This document shows positions 26,763 to 35,739 of a stretch of 39,014 nt of DNA, piece by piece. Location: the NCBI RefSeq assembly GCF_000614025.1, contig NZ_BAKF01000023.1, positions 1 to 39,014 of the forward strand, given 5' to 3'. The position numbers and the translations under genes are program-made. The notes under the pieces were generated by a model. The model had not been told where the DNA came from. It made no database searches and worked only from the letters and a program-made list of their open reading frames with translations. Position 1 is the first letter of the stretch; each line of letters starts with the position of its first letter. The DNA is from Prevotella aurantiaca JCM 15754. GTDB lineage: Bacteria > Bacteroidota > Bacteroidia > Bacteroidales > Bacteroidaceae.

Positions 26763-27917
26763 TTATTTTATTTTAGGAATATACGTGAATAGGTATATAA
26801 CACCCATTGCCATGACCAGCACTGCGCCAGCTTGTCCTATGCTGTCGCTTGCAAATCCCATTAACAAAGGGAAGATAGTGCCACCGAAGAGGCCCATTAT
26901 CATGAGTCCACTTACTTCGTTTTGCTTCTCAGGCATACTTTCCAAGGCACGTGCCAGTACCATTGAGAAGATGTTGCTGTTGCCGTAGCCGACCAGCGCA
27001 ATGGCTATATAGAGAATGGTTTTGCTTGTTCCTAAGTACAATCCACACATACTCAGTGCCATAAGAATAACGGAGATAATGAAGAAATATTTCATTTTCA
27101 TTGTGCGAAGGAAGAACGAACCCGTAAGGCAACCGATGGTACGGAAGAGGAAGTAGAGCGAAGTTGCAAATGCTGCATCGTTGAGTGTCATGTTCAAACG
27201 CTCCATTAATATTTTCGGTGCAGTAGCATTCATACCCACATCTATGCCCACGTGGCACATAATACCAAAGAAGCTGTAGAGTACGATGGGCTTACCCAAT
27301 AGCTGAATGCACTCTAAGAAACTGCTGGCTTTGCCTTCAATCTTTTCTTCTTTAATAGGTGTTGATAATAGGAAGAGCGATGCTAAGATTCCAATTACTA
27401 AATAGATGGGGAAGAGAACACGCCAACCAAGTCCGAAAGAAGGTATGGTAGCCAATGCTCCCCAAGTTGCAATGTAAGGTGCAAGGAACGAAGCAATGGC
27501 TTTAATGAACTGTCCGAAGGTGAAGGTAGCAGCCATATTGCCGCCTTGTAGTACTGTCATTACCAACGGATTGAGCGATGTTTGCATCAGGGCATTACCA
27601 ATTCCAAGCAGCGAGAACGATACCAACATCAATTCATAAGATTGCCCGAATATTGGCAAAAGCAATGAAAAGACAGTTATGATGAGGCTTAACAGCACGG
27701 TTTTCTTGCGTCCAATCTTGTTCATTAACATTCCTGTGGGAACTGCAAATATTAGGAACCAGAAGAAAACGAGCGATGGAAACACGTTCGCTGTGGTGTC
27801 GGAGAGGTTCAAATCTGCCTTAACGTAGTTGGAAGCTGTGCCTACCAAGTCTACAAAACCCATCGCGAAGAAGCAGAACATGATGGGAATGAGCTTTAAA
27901 GTCTTAGAATTATTCAT
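26763..27917 (-). CDS. MFS sugar transporter, probably fructose
   Basis: 384 residues, about 12 predicted membrane helices. The loop MNKIGRKKTVLL near residues 65-76 is the MFS motif A (GxxxDRxGRKK-type). Location between GH32 and the fructokinase gene points to uptake of fructose released in the periplasm. Kinase spacing of 11 bp suggests translational coupling. The gap to GH32 upstream is 281 bp and holds array D, so part of its expression may be uncoupled from the first two genes. Confidence 0.87.
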   Translation of the reverse strand: MNNSKTLKLIPIMFCFFAMGFVDLVGTASNYVKADLNLSDTTANVFPSLVFFWFLIFAVPTGMLMNKIGRKKTVLLSLIITVFSLLLPIFGQSYELMLVSFSLLGIGNALMQTSLNPLVMTVLQGGNMAATFTFGQFIKAIASFLAPYIATWGALATIPSFGLGWRVLFPIYLVIGILASLFLLSTPIKEEKIEGKASSFLECIQLLGKPIVLYSFFGIMCHVGIDVGMNATAPKILMERLNMTLNDAAFATSLYFLFRTIGCLTGSFFLRTMKMKYFFIISVILMALSMCGLYLGTSKTILYIAIALVGYGNSNIFSMVLARALESMPEKQNEVSGLMIMGLFGGTIFPLLMGFASDSIGQAGAVLVMAMGVIYLFTYIPKIK

Positions 27918-27981
27918 TGTTTAATAGTCTTTTTAAATTAACGAGAGTGTGACGATAATTTGCTTCTAAATACTTATAAAA

Positions 27982-28075
27982 GTTGTAATGGAGTTACAAC
28001 TTTCATCGCAACAGAATTACAACAATTGCTGTAACGGGGTTGCGACAGTTGCTGTAACGGGGTTGCAATAACTTC
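27982..28075. repeat. 22/23-bp-period array D inside the fructan operon
   Basis: It starts with a perfect hairpin GTTGTAA-TGGAG-TTACAAC (27982-28000), followed by GCAAC/TACAAC words and two near-identical units around GCTGTAACGGGGTTGC spaced 23 bp (28028 and 28051). It is less regular than the other arrays but shows the same arm-loop-arm style. It fills much of the 281-bp gap between GH32 and the MFS gene. Confidence 0.7.
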
Positions 28076-28198
28076 GTTAGGTGCTATTGGTAAACACGGC
28101 TACCGTTTGTAGCCGTGAATACCGATGTTTTGATGTCTGAAGCACAATGAATCATACATTAAATTATTCGTAAAACTCACGTTAATTGATAGAGTTTA

Positions 28199-30097
28199 TT
28201 ATAGTGAAAGTTCGCTAAGTTTAATGTTACGGAAGTTTGATGATATTCCTGTATTAAAGAACTTAACCGATGTATAAGGCGTTGTTGGGAACACAAGGTT
28301 AGTCATTGCGATGCGTCCGCCATCTACAAAGATTTCAACAGAACACTTATCAACGAATATATCCACGTGGTAGGTCTTGCCTTTGCATAGACTTAATGGT
28401 GCCCAAGTACCAAGAGCAAAGTCGTTTTTATAGTTGATAGAGTTGAAAACACGGAACGGTGTGTTGCCCACTCCTTGGTGTAAGTCGGAGTAATTCTTCT
28501 CTATGTCGTGTGGAACTGCCTTTTCTCCGAATTCAACAAGTCCGCTTTCAGTGCGGTCCATAACCAGTTTCTTCTCTTTCATATCAAAGTATATCTTCAC
28601 CTTCTCGCCTTTTGCATTGTAGAGCTCAATGCCTGCAACAGCGTCAGAGCCAGGTGTTACTTCCATCTCAAGCTCGAAAGCATTCTCCTTACTCTTAATG
28701 ATGTCTTTCTTGTCGGCAAGGTTTTTAATGTTCATTGCAGGCAAAGAAATAGTGCTTTTGCGTAGTGCTTTCACCTCTGGAGCAACGTTGTTAGATACAT
28801 AGAGTTTGCCATCAGTACCGGTGTAGAGCTTCAGTTCGCGTGGTAAAGTGTTAGCACCACGATATTGTTTGATAGGTGTAATGTTGGCATACTGCCAGTT
28901 ACTCATCCAAGCAATAGAGAGAACGCGGTCTTCAACACCAGAAAAACAAACGGTAGCATAGTTGTCTTTGCCGTAGTCTAAGAAGTTATATTCGTTCGGA
29001 GGAGTATCGCATTTGAAGTTCTTTCCATCGAAATCGCCCACGAAATATTCGGTAGCCGAACCACCAAAGAGGCAACCTGGGTTGATGTTTACCAACATAA
29101 CGTACTTCATTTTGCTCTTGTCTCCATCAACAGGAAGCTGAATAAAGTCGGGACATTCAAACTGATTAGGTTGCATTCCGTAACCTTTTCCAAAGGCACT
29201 GACGTACTCCCACTTCTTCAAATTACTTGATTTGTAGAAGCGCATCTCCTTGTCGGCAGAGATAATCATATACCATTTCTTTGCAGGTTCGTACCAAAAG
29301 ACCTTCGGATCGCGGAAGTCTTTCAGCCCATCGAATGGCGTTAATACAGGATTTTTGTCGTATTTGGTGTACGTATAGCCCTTGTCCGTGCTGTAAGCCA
29401 TACTTTCTATCTGTCCGTATTTATCGCTTGCAGAAGTGTAAAGGGCTATAATGGCATTCTTACCATAACCCGCTGTGTTGTCTTTATCTATTACGGCACT
29501 TCCAGAGAAGATGTGTCCTAAGGTGTCACGGGCTATCGATGGCTTCTCTTGTTTCCAATGAATGAGGTCCGTACTGGTAGCATGGCCCCAGTGCATATTG
29601 CCCCATTTAGAGCCATAGGGGTTGTATTGGTAGCAAAGATGGTAGACACCGTCCATATAGAACATACCATTAGGGTCGTTCATCCAGCCATATAAAGGCG
29701 TGTGATGGTAAGAAGGGCGATAGAAATCGGTGTTTGCCGTGTTCCATTCGTTCGATAGCTTCAGCATACCAGGCTTGTAACAGATGGTATCGTGCTTGAG
29801 ATTAAGAATCTTAACCGTTGCTCTTGTGCCATTGCCTAACTCGAATGGGACGTAGTAATCTATCTTGTCTTGTGCCAAACGAATGTCCATCCACGTGTCA
29901 GAAGGGCTCGATGTATCTAGCATAACACGTGCTTCGTCTTTCGTTTCTTCTATTGGAAGCAGCAAATACTTTGTTGGATTGGTGATACTTAATATAGTGG
30001 TGTCGCCCTTTTGAGACATTTGTATTGTTTGGGCATTTGCTGATGAAGCTGCTAAAGCGATAGCAGTACTCATCAAAAGTTTATCAATACGTTTCAT
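28199..30097 (-). CDS. GH32 fructan hydrolase (levanase/inulinase/sucrase type)
   Basis: 632 residues with signal peptide MKRIDKLLMSTAIALAASSA and NAQ at the cut site; no lipobox, so periplasmic. An N-terminal beta domain (about 25-125, DUF4980-like) precedes the five-bladed propeller. The three catalytic motifs are intact: WMNDPNG with nucleophile Asp141, FRDP with Asp263 and ECPDF with acid/base Glu314. A C-terminal beta-sandwich (about 470-632) is usual for GH32. Endo or exo action and linkage preference cannot be told. It lies 26 bp after the receptor-like gene. Confidence 0.95.
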   Translation of the reverse strand: MKRIDKLLMSTAIALAASSANAQTIQMSQKGDTTILSITNPTKYLLLPIEETKDEARVMLDTSSPSDTWMDIRLAQDKIDYYVPFELGNGTRATVKILNLKHDTICYKPGMLKLSNEWNTANTDFYRPSYHHTPLYGWMNDPNGMFYMDGVYHLCYQYNPYGSKWGNMHWGHATSTDLIHWKQEKPSIARDTLGHIFSGSAVIDKDNTAGYGKNAIIALYTSASDKYGQIESMAYSTDKGYTYTKYDKNPVLTPFDGLKDFRDPKVFWYEPAKKWYMIISADKEMRFYKSSNLKKWEYVSAFGKGYGMQPNQFECPDFIQLPVDGDKSKMKYVMLVNINPGCLFGGSATEYFVGDFDGKNFKCDTPPNEYNFLDYGKDNYATVCFSGVEDRVLSIAWMSNWQYANITPIKQYRGANTLPRELKLYTGTDGKLYVSNNVAPEVKALRKSTISLPAMNIKNLADKKDIIKSKENAFELEMEVTPGSDAVAGIELYNAKGEKVKIYFDMKEKKLVMDRTESGLVEFGEKAVPHDIEKNYSDLHQGVGNTPFRVFNSINYKNDFALGTWAPLSLCKGKTYHVDIFVDKCSVEIFVDGGRIAMTNLVFPTTPYTSVKFFNTGISSNFRNIKLSELSL

Positions 30098-30123
30098 TAT
30101 TTAATGTTTAAGTTGTTAGAAAA

Positions 30124-32436
30124 TTAGAATTTGAGCGAGGCAGAGAGTTCTACTGTAAATGGACGGAGGTAGCTACCAGTCATCAATACATTAGAGATGT
30201 TCTTTGCATCGTCTTTCGTTATTAACTCAGCACCAGCTATACTGCCCTTCGCTCCAGTTTGGTTGAGGAAGTTAACAACGGTACAACCCAATGCTAATTT
30301 ATCGTTTACTTGCCAGTTTACACCGCCAAAGGTTTCCCAATGACCATTAAAATAGTAGGCGTCATTGATGTTTGCGTAAGTCTTACTAAAGTATCTGAAG
30401 CTTGCCCAAAGCTTCAAATCCTTTGTTAGCATATAGCTTGGGTCGAACTCAATAAGTATTTTTGGAATCTCGGCAACAATGTTTCCTGTTGCATTTATCT
30501 TACCAACATATCCATCAGAGAACGTTATAGAAGTCTCATACTTCTTGTATGTTGGTTCTTGATAGGTGAAAAGAAAGTGTATGTCCAATCCTTTCAATGG
30601 GTGTGCAATAAGGTCGGTTGTCCAACCCCAAGTTTTTATATCGTATGTTAATGGTGTTGCCATAATTTCGCCACCATGTTGCAAATTTAGTATAGAATTG
30701 TTGTTTGTCTTTGAAATATAAGAGAACAGCGAAGTTAATGTTAGCCATGAATTGTTGTAATATACACCTGCTCTTCCTAAAGGCACCGCTACTTTTCCTG
30801 TATTTGGTAATGTTGCTGGAGCGAACGATTCAAAACGAAGATGCTGAACAATATAAGTAAAGTCACCAGTAAGTCCAAAGTTATTATTAATTTTATAGGT
30901 TGCAGCAGCCGAAACATCATAATTAAACCAATTGTAATCTATTGGATTTGGTGTAATTTTTGTTCCATCGGGAGCAATTGCACCCATATAGTAATCTGCA
31001 AATCTGCCAACATAGCCACCAGTGGCATTTTTAACAGCTGCATTAACACCTTTAAGTTTCTGGCTTTCTAATCTGAAACCATAGTAAAGATTAAGTTTTG
31101 GCGTTACGTCCCAATCGTGAATCATGTATAAAGCTAATTTGTTTTCGTGTCCACGATAGAATTCTGAAGCATTCTTATTAAAATCGTAGAAGTAGGTTGA
31201 GTGCTTATTTGTGTCGTAAAGTCTGACTGGAAAGCTCCCATCTGACGGCACACTTTGGTCGTACATAGATGTGTTTGAACGGTAATCGATGTGGTAATAC
31301 CACTCGTTTATACCTAAACGTAAGGTTGAAGTAGTAAACTTTTTCTGTAATTCTGATGTTAAAAGAAATTCGTTAATGAATCCTGAATTTAAACTTGACA
31401 TTCGCGATTGGACGTAATCGCCTGTATAAGGTGTTGTTCCTCCAGTTATAGTTGGCATTACATAATTGTATGCTGTTGGATTGTCTTTTATATTTATAAG
31501 CGACATAGGACTTTGATAAACTAAAGCTCCACGTGCGTGGTCGTATCGTGCTGCTATTTTCCAGCTATATCCATTATCCCAATTGTATTTATTTGTTAAA
31601 GAAAATTCACTCGAACGGTTTACTGTGGCATCATACATCGTAGTTTGTTTCAGTTCTCCCGTATTCATATCGCGATAAACAATATTACCGTCGGTTGGTA
31701 AATACGAAGTTGTGCCAAGTTTAAATTTTCCATATTCTTTTACACTGCCATCGCCAACGTATATAAAAGGAGCCGATTGTGTTGCATAATTATATACTGG
31801 GTGCGAATTAGAATAATGGTACATTGCTGTAAATTCACCACGGTTGTGGTTATAACGTTTAGTTATAGAAGCTTTATAAATTTGTGTGCGATCTTGTAGT
31901 TGGCTCGATTTAATTTTAAATGTACCTGGATCGAAATCTTGATAAATACTTGTGCTATAGAACCAATTGTTTCCGAAACCGCCATTAGCATTCAGCGAAA
32001 ACTCTTGCAAACCAAAGTGATTGGTCTTATAGTTAAGCGTTCCTTGGAAGCCTTCTTTACCAAGTTTGGTATAAGAATTCACTGCATAGCCAATATTACC
32101 AGTTGTAATTGCAGTTTCAGAAATCTTTAAAAGTCCTACATGTTCAAAGCTTGCGTCCGATCTCCAAATAGAGTTTACACTACGAGGATTGGTTGCATAG
32201 GTTATGGGTAAGCCGTTTTCAAGCACATTAACGTCCGACATTGGAAGACCAATCTGTATTTCTCGTGGCCCATTTGCGCTTGCAGCATTGAGCATAACGT
32301 TTCGGTTGTCTTCATCTTTCTGTTTTCCTTCGCTTTTTTCCTCGTTTTTTACTTGCGCAACTGCTCCTGTAAGGAAGCATGTTAGGGCAATTACTGTAGT
32401 TACAGTTCTTAGTTTAGTTGTAATGTTGGTAGTCAT
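30124..32436 (-). CDS. TonB-dependent-receptor-like outer-membrane protein of the fructan locus
   Basis: 770 residues. Signal peptide ends near VAQ at residue 28, followed by a lysine/glutamate linker. A short plug-like region (about 45-130, with LPMSDVNVLENGLPITY) precedes a long series of amphipathic beta strands. The last residues ELSASLKF end in Phe, as in outer-membrane barrels. It is much shorter than SusC (about 1000 residues), lacks the N-terminal CarboxypepD_reg repeat, and has no SusD partner next to it. It probably imports fructo-oligosaccharides or sucrose across the outer membrane; this is inferred from the operon. Confidence 0.82.
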   Translation of the reverse strand: MTTNITTKLRTVTTVIALTCFLTGAVAQVKNEEKSEGKQKDEDNRNVMLNAASANGPREIQIGLPMSDVNVLENGLPITYATNPRSVNSIWRSDASFEHVGLLKISETAITTGNIGYAVNSYTKLGKEGFQGTLNYKTNHFGLQEFSLNANGGFGNNWFYSTSIYQDFDPGTFKIKSSQLQDRTQIYKASITKRYNHNRGEFTAMYHYSNSHPVYNYATQSAPFIYVGDGSVKEYGKFKLGTTSYLPTDGNIVYRDMNTGELKQTTMYDATVNRSSEFSLTNKYNWDNGYSWKIAARYDHARGALVYQSPMSLINIKDNPTAYNYVMPTITGGTTPYTGDYVQSRMSSLNSGFINEFLLTSELQKKFTTSTLRLGINEWYYHIDYRSNTSMYDQSVPSDGSFPVRLYDTNKHSTYFYDFNKNASEFYRGHENKLALYMIHDWDVTPKLNLYYGFRLESQKLKGVNAAVKNATGGYVGRFADYYMGAIAPDGTKITPNPIDYNWFNYDVSAAATYKINNNFGLTGDFTYIVQHLRFESFAPATLPNTGKVAVPLGRAGVYYNNSWLTLTSLFSYISKTNNNSILNLQHGGEIMATPLTYDIKTWGWTTDLIAHPLKGLDIHFLFTYQEPTYKKYETSITFSDGYVGKINATGNIVAEIPKILIEFDPSYMLTKDLKLWASFRYFSKTYANINDAYYFNGHWETFGGVNWQVNDKLALGCTVVNFLNQTGAKGSIAGAELITKDDAKNISNVLMTGSYLRPFTVELSASLKF

Positions 32437-32773
32437 TTTATATTGAATTTAAATCGCTTTTGATTCCTTAAAAACTTGTTGCAAAGTAAGTGTATAATAA
32501 GAAAAGGTACTATAAAATATGTTGCACAGACTATTAAAATTGTCTTACTGCAACAAATATTCGCTAAGTTGAAAGATAATTACATGTGTTGAGGCATCGA
32601 ATATCAAATGAACTTAAGGAATATAAAGAATTTTAAAGGCGACGAAAAACAGCGTAAAATGCCTATAATTTCTTTGCTTTTATTTTTCGTTTGTATATGA
32701 AAAACACTATCTTTGCAGGTAAGTAGGCTCGTAAAATAAGTAATATAACTAAAGACGAAACTAAAATACCAAG
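32437..32773. other. Divergent regulatory region of the fructan locus
   Basis: It separates the operon from the regulator. GTTGCA occurs at 32478-32483 and 32521-32526 and, inverted, at 32549-32554. The last two flank AGAC/GTCT to form an interrupted dyad (32521-32554) that is a good candidate binding site. A near-consensus TACTTTG lies on the minus strand at 32482-32488, one base short of TAnnTTTG. Confidence 0.5.
32684..32715 (+). promoter_or_regulatory. Probable promoter of the hybrid regulator
   Basis: TATCTTTG (32708-32715) is a perfect -7 box; the position 20 bp upstream holds TTTT (32684-32687), a near match to TTTG. The ATG is at 32774. Confidence 0.55.
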
Positions 32774-35431
32774 ATGAAGAAGTATAAACAAACATACATG
32801 CTCTTCTGTTTTGTGGCATTGATCTTACTTTCTGGCTGCACCAAAACCACGAAAAAATATGTAATTGGCATATCTCAATGTTCCGAAGATATATGGCGCA
32901 GCAAACTGAAAGACGAACTTTTGATGGGAACTTACGACCATAAAGACGTGGAATTGCTATTCGCTTCGGCAAAAGATAACGACAAACTACAAACTGAGCA
33001 AATCGAAAACTTTATACAACGCGGCGTGGATTTGCTCATTATATCGCCCAATCAGGTGCACTCTATAACGCCTGTTATAGATAAAGCTTACGATAAAGGA
33101 ATACCTATAATACTATTTGACCGAAAAACAGACTCTCAAAAATACACTGCTTTCATAGGTGCTGACAATGAAGAATTGGGAAAAGCCATCGGAGAATATG
33201 TTGGAAAGACTCTGAAGGGTAAGGCTAATGTAATAGAAATAAAGGGCTTAAATAATTCTTCTCCTGCTATTGATCGCCACAATGGTTTTGTTAAGGCATT
33301 AAGTGAGTACCCTAATGTTGAGCTGAAACGCACTCTTTCAGGCGACTGGACAGAACAATCGGGGTATGAAAGTATGAAAAAAGCAATTTCAGACGCTAAG
33401 GATTGCAACCTTGTATGGGCGCAGAACGATCGTATGGCAAGGGGAGCGCAGCGTGCTTTGAACGAGAATGGTGTGCGAAATGTGCTGTTTGTCGGAACCG
33501 ATGCACTGCCCAGCAAGGGCGGAGGCATAGAAGCTGTACACAATGGAAAGCTGTTAGCGTCGTATATCTATCCTACACGTGGCGACATGGTGATGCAATT
33601 AGCAGTAGATATTTTAAAAAAACAACCTTTTCAACGGGATAATTATCTTAAAGGGGCATTAGTTACAAAGGACAATGCTAAGGTTTTGCTGTTGCAAGAA
33701 GAGGAGATGATGAAGCAAAGAAACAGACTTTCTAATCTGAATAGTAAGGTTGATACTTATCTTGCACAATACAATCACCAAAAAATATACATGCTTTTGT
33801 GCAGCATTATAATTGTGTTGCTCATCGGACTCATCGTTTACATTTACCGAACCATTATTATTCGTCGTGAAATAGAGGAGGAAACTACCAACGCTAAGCT
33901 GCAATTCTTTACCAATATCAGCCACGAATTGCGTACACCACTAACGCTAATAGCCGACCCAATAGAGCATATTGTAAACGACGAGAACTTAACAAAGCAG
34001 CAACGCAGTATGTTGCAGATTGTAGAAAAGAATGTTTCAATCCTCATGAGGCTTGTAAACGAGATATTAGACTTCCGAAAGATACAGAATAAAAAGATGG
34101 AATTGACGCTAAGCGAGTTCGATCTGACCGACTATCTAAGGCAGTGGAGCAACATATTTGAGCCTGTTGCGAAAAAGAGGAGAATTAAAATAGACTTAAA
34201 TATGCCCACTTCTATCTTTCTATGTGCTGATATATATAAGGTAGAACGCATCTGTTATAACTTATTAAGCAATGCTTTGAAGTACACGAACGATGGAGGT
34301 AGCATTACAATAACGGCAAAATGTGTTGATGAAACAGCAGTAGAAATAAGCATCAAAGATACTGGTAAGGGCATTGCAAAAGAAGATATTAAACACATAT
34401 TCGACCGCTTTTACCAGGTTAGAAATGGCAATAAAGGTGGCACCGGCATAGGTTTGGCCATTGTAAAGGCCTTTGCCGAACTGCAAGGGGGCAGTGCAAA
34501 GGTAGAAAGTGAAGTAGGAAAGGGGTGCAATTTTATTATAACGCTGCCAAAACGTGTGGCTGGCGATAATCTACAATCGGTTGATGAGGCTTACAAAGTG
34601 GCTGAATTCCGAGACGAAAGCTCGGTTGTTACAGATGTTTCTGCCGAAAATAAAGTCTCAAAAATAACTTCTTACCAGAAGGAAGATAAGCCTTCAGTGC
34701 TTATTATAGATGATAATGCAGACATTCGAGCCTATACGACAGTGTTATTGGGTAGCGAATACGATGTAATTGAGGCATCTGATGGTAAAGAAGGGCTGAA
34801 AAGAGCTATTCAAGAAGTGCCCGACGTAATTGTATGTGATGTTATGATGCCGGGAATGGACGGCTTAGAGTGTTGCAAACGATTGAAAGAAGATAGTCTT
34901 ACCTGCCATATTCCTGTTGTTTTGCTTACTGCTAAGACATTAGACGAGCACCGTGAGGAAGGCTATACCTATGGTGCAGACGCTTATCTTACCAAACCTT
35001 TCAATGGAAATGTACTGAAAGCACGTATCAAAAACTTGATAGCCAATCGTAAATTGATGAAGATTGCGTTTGGAAACGATGTACAACAAGAACCGATAGA
35101 GGATGTGGCGCAGAATGCAGAAAGCAAATTTGTGGAGAAATTCCGCACTATCATACAAACCAACCTTAGTAATTCCGACTTAAATGTAGAAGCGATAAGT
35201 AGCGAACTCGGTATTAGTAGGGCGCAGTTGTATCGGAAAATTAAGTCAATAACAGGCGTGTCGCCTAACGATATAATTCGCAAAGCACGCTTAAAACGTG
35301 CCGAACGCTTGTTGGAAACGACCGATAAGTCGGTTTCAGAAGTAGCTTATGAGGTGGGATTTTCGTCGCCTTCTTACTTCACAAAGTGCTATCGAGAGTT
35401 CTTTGGACGCACACCTAATGGAAAGAAATAA
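32774..35431 (+). CDS. Hybrid two-component regulator with sugar-binding-protein sensor (BT1754-type)
   Basis: 885 residues combining a whole signalling chain. Residues 1-22 look like a signal peptide with a lipobox (LLSGC, Cys22). Residues about 28-320 are a periplasmic-binding-protein type I fold of the ribose/LacI class (KYVIGISQCSEDIWRSKL, LLIISPNQV, PIILFDRK). A membrane helix is at about 338-357. Then come the histidine kinase (ISHELRTPL, His384), an ATPase domain with GTGIGLAI, a receiver (phospho-acceptor Asp689 in CDVMMPGMDG) and a C-terminal AraC-type HTH (about 790-885). In B. theta the similar protein BT1754 binds fructose and activates the fructan locus. The divergent position supports the same role here. 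Confidence 0.93.
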   Translation: MKKYKQTYMLFCFVALILLSGCTKTTKKYVIGISQCSEDIWRSKLKDELLMGTYDHKDVELLFASAKDNDKLQTEQIENFIQRGVDLLIISPNQVHSITPVIDKAYDKGIPIILFDRKTDSQKYTAFIGADNEELGKAIGEYVGKTLKGKANVIEIKGLNNSSPAIDRHNGFVKALSEYPNVELKRTLSGDWTEQSGYESMKKAISDAKDCNLVWAQNDRMARGAQRALNENGVRNVLFVGTDALPSKGGGIEAVHNGKLLASYIYPTRGDMVMQLAVDILKKQPFQRDNYLKGALVTKDNAKVLLLQEEEMMKQRNRLSNLNSKVDTYLAQYNHQKIYMLLCSIIIVLLIGLIVYIYRTIIIRREIEEETTNAKLQFFTNISHELRTPLTLIADPIEHIVNDENLTKQQRSMLQIVEKNVSILMRLVNEILDFRKIQNKKMELTLSEFDLTDYLRQWSNIFEPVAKKRRIKIDLNMPTSIFLCADIYKVERICYNLLSNALKYTNDGGSITITAKCVDETAVEISIKDTGKGIAKEDIKHIFDRFYQVRNGNKGGTGIGLAIVKAFAELQGGSAKVESEVGKGCNFIITLPKRVAGDNLQSVDEAYKVAEFRDESSVVTDVSAENKVSKITSYQKEDKPSVLIIDDNADIRAYTTVLLGSEYDVIEASDGKEGLKRAIQEVPDVIVCDVMMPGMDGLECCKRLKEDSLTCHIPVVLLTAKTLDEHREEGYTYGADAYLTKPFNGNVLKARIKNLIANRKLMKIAFGNDVQQEPIEDVAQNAESKFVEKFRTIIQTNLSNSDLNVEAISSELGISRAQLYRKIKSITGVSPNDIIRKARLKRAERLLETTDKSVSEVAYEVGFSSPSYFTKCYREFFGRTPNGKK

Positions 35432-35739
35432 GATTCTTACGATATGAAAGTTATATTCGTTGTATAGCCTGTTCCTTCTATTTATGTGCTGCAGGGCTAC
35501 GGCAGTAAGTCTGCAAAGCGGTCAGCAGTCTTGTTGCAACGCCATTTCAGTATTGTTGCAATTCCATTGCACTCTTGTCGCAGAAGCTTTTGCAAACTGT
35601 TGCACATTAAGAATGGGAAAGCTAAATAATAATTCTACGTCTGTTACGTTCAAGTATTAGTATCAATAAAATGGTTGGATTAGAGGTTTATAATCCTATT
35701 CCTGACAGAGTATCTAATAGTAGTTTAGGCTTATAAGAT
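35432..35739. other. Intergenic region after the regulator
   Basis: It is largely occupied by array E (35489-35606). A 66-codon frame (35460-35660) simply reads through the repeats and is not called. No clear promoter for the gene at 35740 is seen. Confidence 0.6.
35489..35606. repeat. 22-bp-period array E (CTGCA/GTTGCA core)
   Basis: Units begin exactly at 35489, 35511, 35533, 35555 and 35577, with a partial sixth at 35599. They start CTGCA, CTGCA, GTTGC, GTTGC, GTCGC and GTTGC, and most contain a matching inverted word (GCAG, TTGCA) 9-14 bases later; for example TGCAA-TTCCA-TTGCA in the fourth. This is the longest array in the window. Confidence 0.85.

Noticed and set aside
30124..32436. 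Calling the receptor SusC
   Set aside because: It is much shorter, lacks the CarboxypepD_reg domain and has no SusD neighbour.
35460..35660. 66-codon frame after the hybrid regulator
   Set aside because: It only reads through array E; its composition comes from the repeats.
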